This document shows positions 5,038 through 7,147 of a stretch of DNA of 7,147 nucleotides, piece by piece. A model generated the notes under the pieces. The model was given only the letters and a program-made list of their open reading frames with translations. It was not told the origin of the DNA and made no database searches. The position numbers and the translations under genes were made by a program. Every line of letters begins with the position of its first letter. Positions within the stretch are counted from its first letter, which is position 1. The stretch spans positions 1 through 7,147 of the forward strand of contig JAFQNU010000057.1 of assembly GCA_017420825.1 (NCBI GenBank), in the 5' to 3' direction. The DNA comes from Clostridia bacterium. GTDB lineage: Bacteria; Bacillota; Clostridia; UBA1381.

Positions 5038-7147
5038 TTATTTAAAATACTTTACAGCTGATTCAAACATCTTCAAATCATACTCGCCAATAACATTCTT
5101 ATAAAGTCCGTTTCCAATTCTCTCTGAATGTCCCATCTTACCAATTACTCTGCCGTCAGGTGATGTTATACCCTCAATCGCCATAACTGAACCATTCGGA
5201 TTGAACGCAATATCGGATGTCGGATTATTGTCAAGGTCAACGTATTGAGTTGCAACCTGACCATTTTCTATCATTTTATCAAGCAATTCATCATTACATA
5301 TAAATCTGCCCTCGCCATGAGAAATTGCAACTGTATATACATCTCCGACATTCGTTTCGGCAAGCCACGGTGACTTGTTTGATGCAATTCTTGTTCTTAC
5401 AAGTCTTGACTGGTGTCTGCCTATTATGTTGTATGTCAATGTCGGGCAATTTTCATTTGCTTCTATAATTTCTCCGAAAGGTACAAGTCCAAGCTTTACA
5501 AGTGCCTGGAAACCGTTACAGATACCTGCCATAAGTCCGTCCCTGTTTTTCAACAGATTATTTACTGACTCGGAAATCTTCGGGTTTCTGAAAAATGCCG
5601 TTATAAACTTACCTGAACCGTCAGGCTCATCACCGCCGGAAAATCCTCCCGGAATAAATATAATCTGTGAATTATCAATCTTCTTTGCAAATTCATTTAC
5701 AGACTCCGCAACACCCTGTGATGAAAGATTGTTTATAACAAATATTTCAGGCTCTGCCCCTGCCATAATCAGTCTCTTTGCGGTATCATACTCGCAGTTA
5801 GTTCCGGGAAATGCCGGAATTAATACCTTAGGCTTAGAAACCTTTATCTTCGGAGATATTACCGATTTCGCATTATAGCTGATAACCTCAGGCTTTTTGA
5901 TATTCTGTGTAATATTGGCAGGATATATATCCTCTAATTTATCTTCATAAATATTCTCAAGCTCTGACAATTCAATAATATCATTTCCAAGCTTTAATGT
6001 ATAATTCTCTGTTGTCTTACCAATTGTTTTTCCAATTTCAATATCCTCATTGACTTCAAGGATAAAGCTTCCATATGAGTATTTGAACAACTCATCAACA
6101 CTGATATTCTCAAATTCAAAGCCTATCTTATTACCAAAGCTCATTTTCATTATAGCTTCTGCAATACCGCCGTATGTCGGTGTATATGCCGAAATAATCT
6201 TTTTATCTGCAATAAGCTTTGCTATCTGTTCTGCAATCTTTAATAATTCCTTTGCATCAGGCAATCCGTTCTCATTATAAGGAACACTAACAAGCTTAAC
6301 TGTCGAGCCTGCCTTCTTAAATTCGGGAGAAATGATATTATTTACATTTCCAAGTGTGATTGCAAAGGATACAAGAGTAGGAGGTACATCTATATTTTCA
6401 AAAGTACCGCTCATTGAGTCCTTGCCGCCGATTGCACCAAATCCGAAATCAAGCTGTGCATCAAATGCACCAAGAAGTGCTGCCAATGGTTTTCCCCATC
6501 TTTTGGGGTCCTGCATCGGTTTTTCAAAATATTCCTGGAATGTCAAATAACAGTTATCAAGAGTTGCACCTGTTGTTACAAGCTTTGAAACAGACTCTAC
6601 AACTGCAAGATATGCACCATGGTATGGGCTCTTTGATGTAATAAACGGATTATATCCCCATGCCATTACTGAGCATGTAGTTGTTTCTTTATCAAGCAAC
6701 GGAATTTTTGCCGCCATAGCCTGCGCCGGGGTAATCTGATATTTTCCTCCGAATGGCATAAGCACAGTATTAGAACCAATAGTTGAGTCAAATCTCTCAC
6801 TCAAGCCCCTCTTTGAACAAACGTTCAAATCACCTGCAAGCTCTTTATACTTATCAACAAAACTTCCCTCTGTGTTTTTATCATAACATTCAGACTTTGA
6901 AATTGTTATTTTTATATGCTTCTCTGCACCATTTGAATTTAGGAACTCTCTTGAAATATCTACTATATTCTTACCATTCCAACACATTGTAAGTCTCTTT
7001 TCAGCTTTAACCTTTGCAACAACGGTAGCCTCAAGATTTTCCTTATTTGCAAGAGTAATAAACTTATCACAATCCATTGCCTCAACAACAACAGCCATTC
7101 TCTCCTGTGATTCGCTTATTGCAAGTTCAGTGCCGTCAAGACCATCA
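5038..7147 (-). CDS. purL: Phosphoribosylformylglycinamidine synthase, large single-chain type, C-terminal part (5' end outside window)
   Basis: PurL converts FGAR to FGAM using ATP and ammonia from glutamine, the fourth step of de novo purine synthesis. The frame stays open to the window edge, giving about 702 visible residues of a family of roughly 1,200-1,300. The Met codon at 7098 is internal, since the upstream codons encode DGLDGTELAISESQER, a conserved PurL motif. The synthetase half shows FGGKYQITPAQAMAAKIP, YHGAYLAVVESVSKLVTTGA, GFGAIGGKDSMSGTF and TPTYGGIAEAI. The class I glutaminase domain starts near 5829 (KVLIPAFPGTNCEYD). It carries the nucleophile Cys in GICNGFQ (codon 5518-5520) and the His and Glu of ISHGEGRF, so the amidotransferase looks intact. 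Synthetase and glutaminase in one chain mean that separate PurQ and PurS are not needed, unlike in Bacillus. The sequence style fits the clostridial large-PurL clade. guaB follows after 16 nt. Confidence 0.96.
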   Translation of the reverse strand, partial: DGLDGTELAISESQERMAVVVEAMDCDKFITLANKENLEATVVAKVKAEKRLTMCWNGKNIVDISREFLNSNGAEKHIKITISKSECYDKNTEGSFVDKYKELAGDLNVCSKRGLSERFDSTIGSNTVLMPFGGKYQITPAQAMAAKIPLLDKETTTCSVMAWGYNPFITSKSPYHGAYLAVVESVSKLVTTGATLDNCYLTFQEYFEKPMQDPKRWGKPLAALLGAFDAQLDFGFGAIGGKDSMSGTFENIDVPPTLVSFAITLGNVNNIISPEFKKAGSTVKLVSVPYNENGLPDAKELLKIAEQIAKLIADKKIISAYTPTYGGIAEAIMKMSFGNKIGFEFENISVDELFKYSYGSFILEVNEDIEIGKTIGKTTENYTLKLGNDIIELSELENIYEDKLEDIYPANITQNIKKPEVISYNAKSVISPKIKVSKPKVLIPAFPGTNCEYDTAKRLIMAGAEPEIFVINNLSSQGVAESVNEFAKKIDNSQIIFIPGGFSGGDEPDGSGKFITAFFRNPKISESVNNLLKNRDGLMAGICNGFQALVKLGLVPFGEIIEANENCPTLTYNIIGRHQSRLVRTRIASNKSPWLAETNVGDVYTVAISHGEGRFICNDELLDKMIENGQVATQYVDLDNNPTSDIAFNPNGSVMAIEGITSPDGRVIGKMGHSERIGNGLYKNVIGEYDLKMFESAVKYFK

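Noticed and set aside
5375..5878. 167-codon open frame on the + strand, antisense to purL
   Set aside because: It lies entirely over the well-conserved glutaminase domain, has no recognisable motifs or ribosome site, and is best explained as a shadow of the real gene.
7096..7098. ATG at 7098 as the start of the purL-like gene
   Set aside because: In-frame codons continue to the window edge and encode the conserved GTELAISESQER motif, so this Met is internal and the gene is cut by the window.

Overview
This is about 7.1 kb of low-GC chromosomal DNA, fully packed with core metabolic genes and with no mobile elements, tRNAs, rRNAs or CRISPR. The Shine-Dalgarno sites (AAGGAG, GGAGG), short intergenic gaps, AT-rich codon use and the types of enzyme present suggest a member of the Clostridia or a related gut Firmicutes. 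This is an inference from gene types and cannot be fixed to a species here.

Region 1 (1-2098, + strand) is a lysine/diaminopimelate cluster in the order asd (3' end only), dapA, dapB. The three enzymes act in sequence: aspartate semialdehyde is made (Asd), condensed with pyruvate (DapA) and reduced to tetrahydrodipicolinate (DapB). The product feeds lysine and the peptidoglycan cross-linking amino acid. Gaps are 24 and 14 nt, so this is almost certainly one transcript whose promoter lies left of the window.

Region 2 (2099-2139) is a short convergent gap holding a strong hairpin with a T tract, probably a terminator shared by the two opposing operons.

Region 3 (2140-7147, - strand, read right to left) is a second operon: a large single-chain purL (FGAM synthase, 5' end outside the window), guaB (IMP dehydrogenase) and radA (DNA repair ATPase). 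PurL and GuaB act in de novo purine and then guanine nucleotide synthesis. radA is joined to guaB by a TAATG stop/start overlap without a visible ribosome site of its own.

The most notable item is the IMP dehydrogenase. It is not the usual bacterial GuaB. It looks like the divergent enzyme of the protozoan parasite Tritrichomonas foetus, to the point that the key residues fall at the same residue numbers (Lys310, Cys319, Arg418-Tyr419, Glu431). This fits the idea that the parasite enzyme came from a bacterium by lateral transfer. A second small oddity is a perfect GC-rich 11-bp inverted repeat inside the radA linker. I see no sign of an undescribed multi-gene system; the rest is ordinary housekeeping metabolism.
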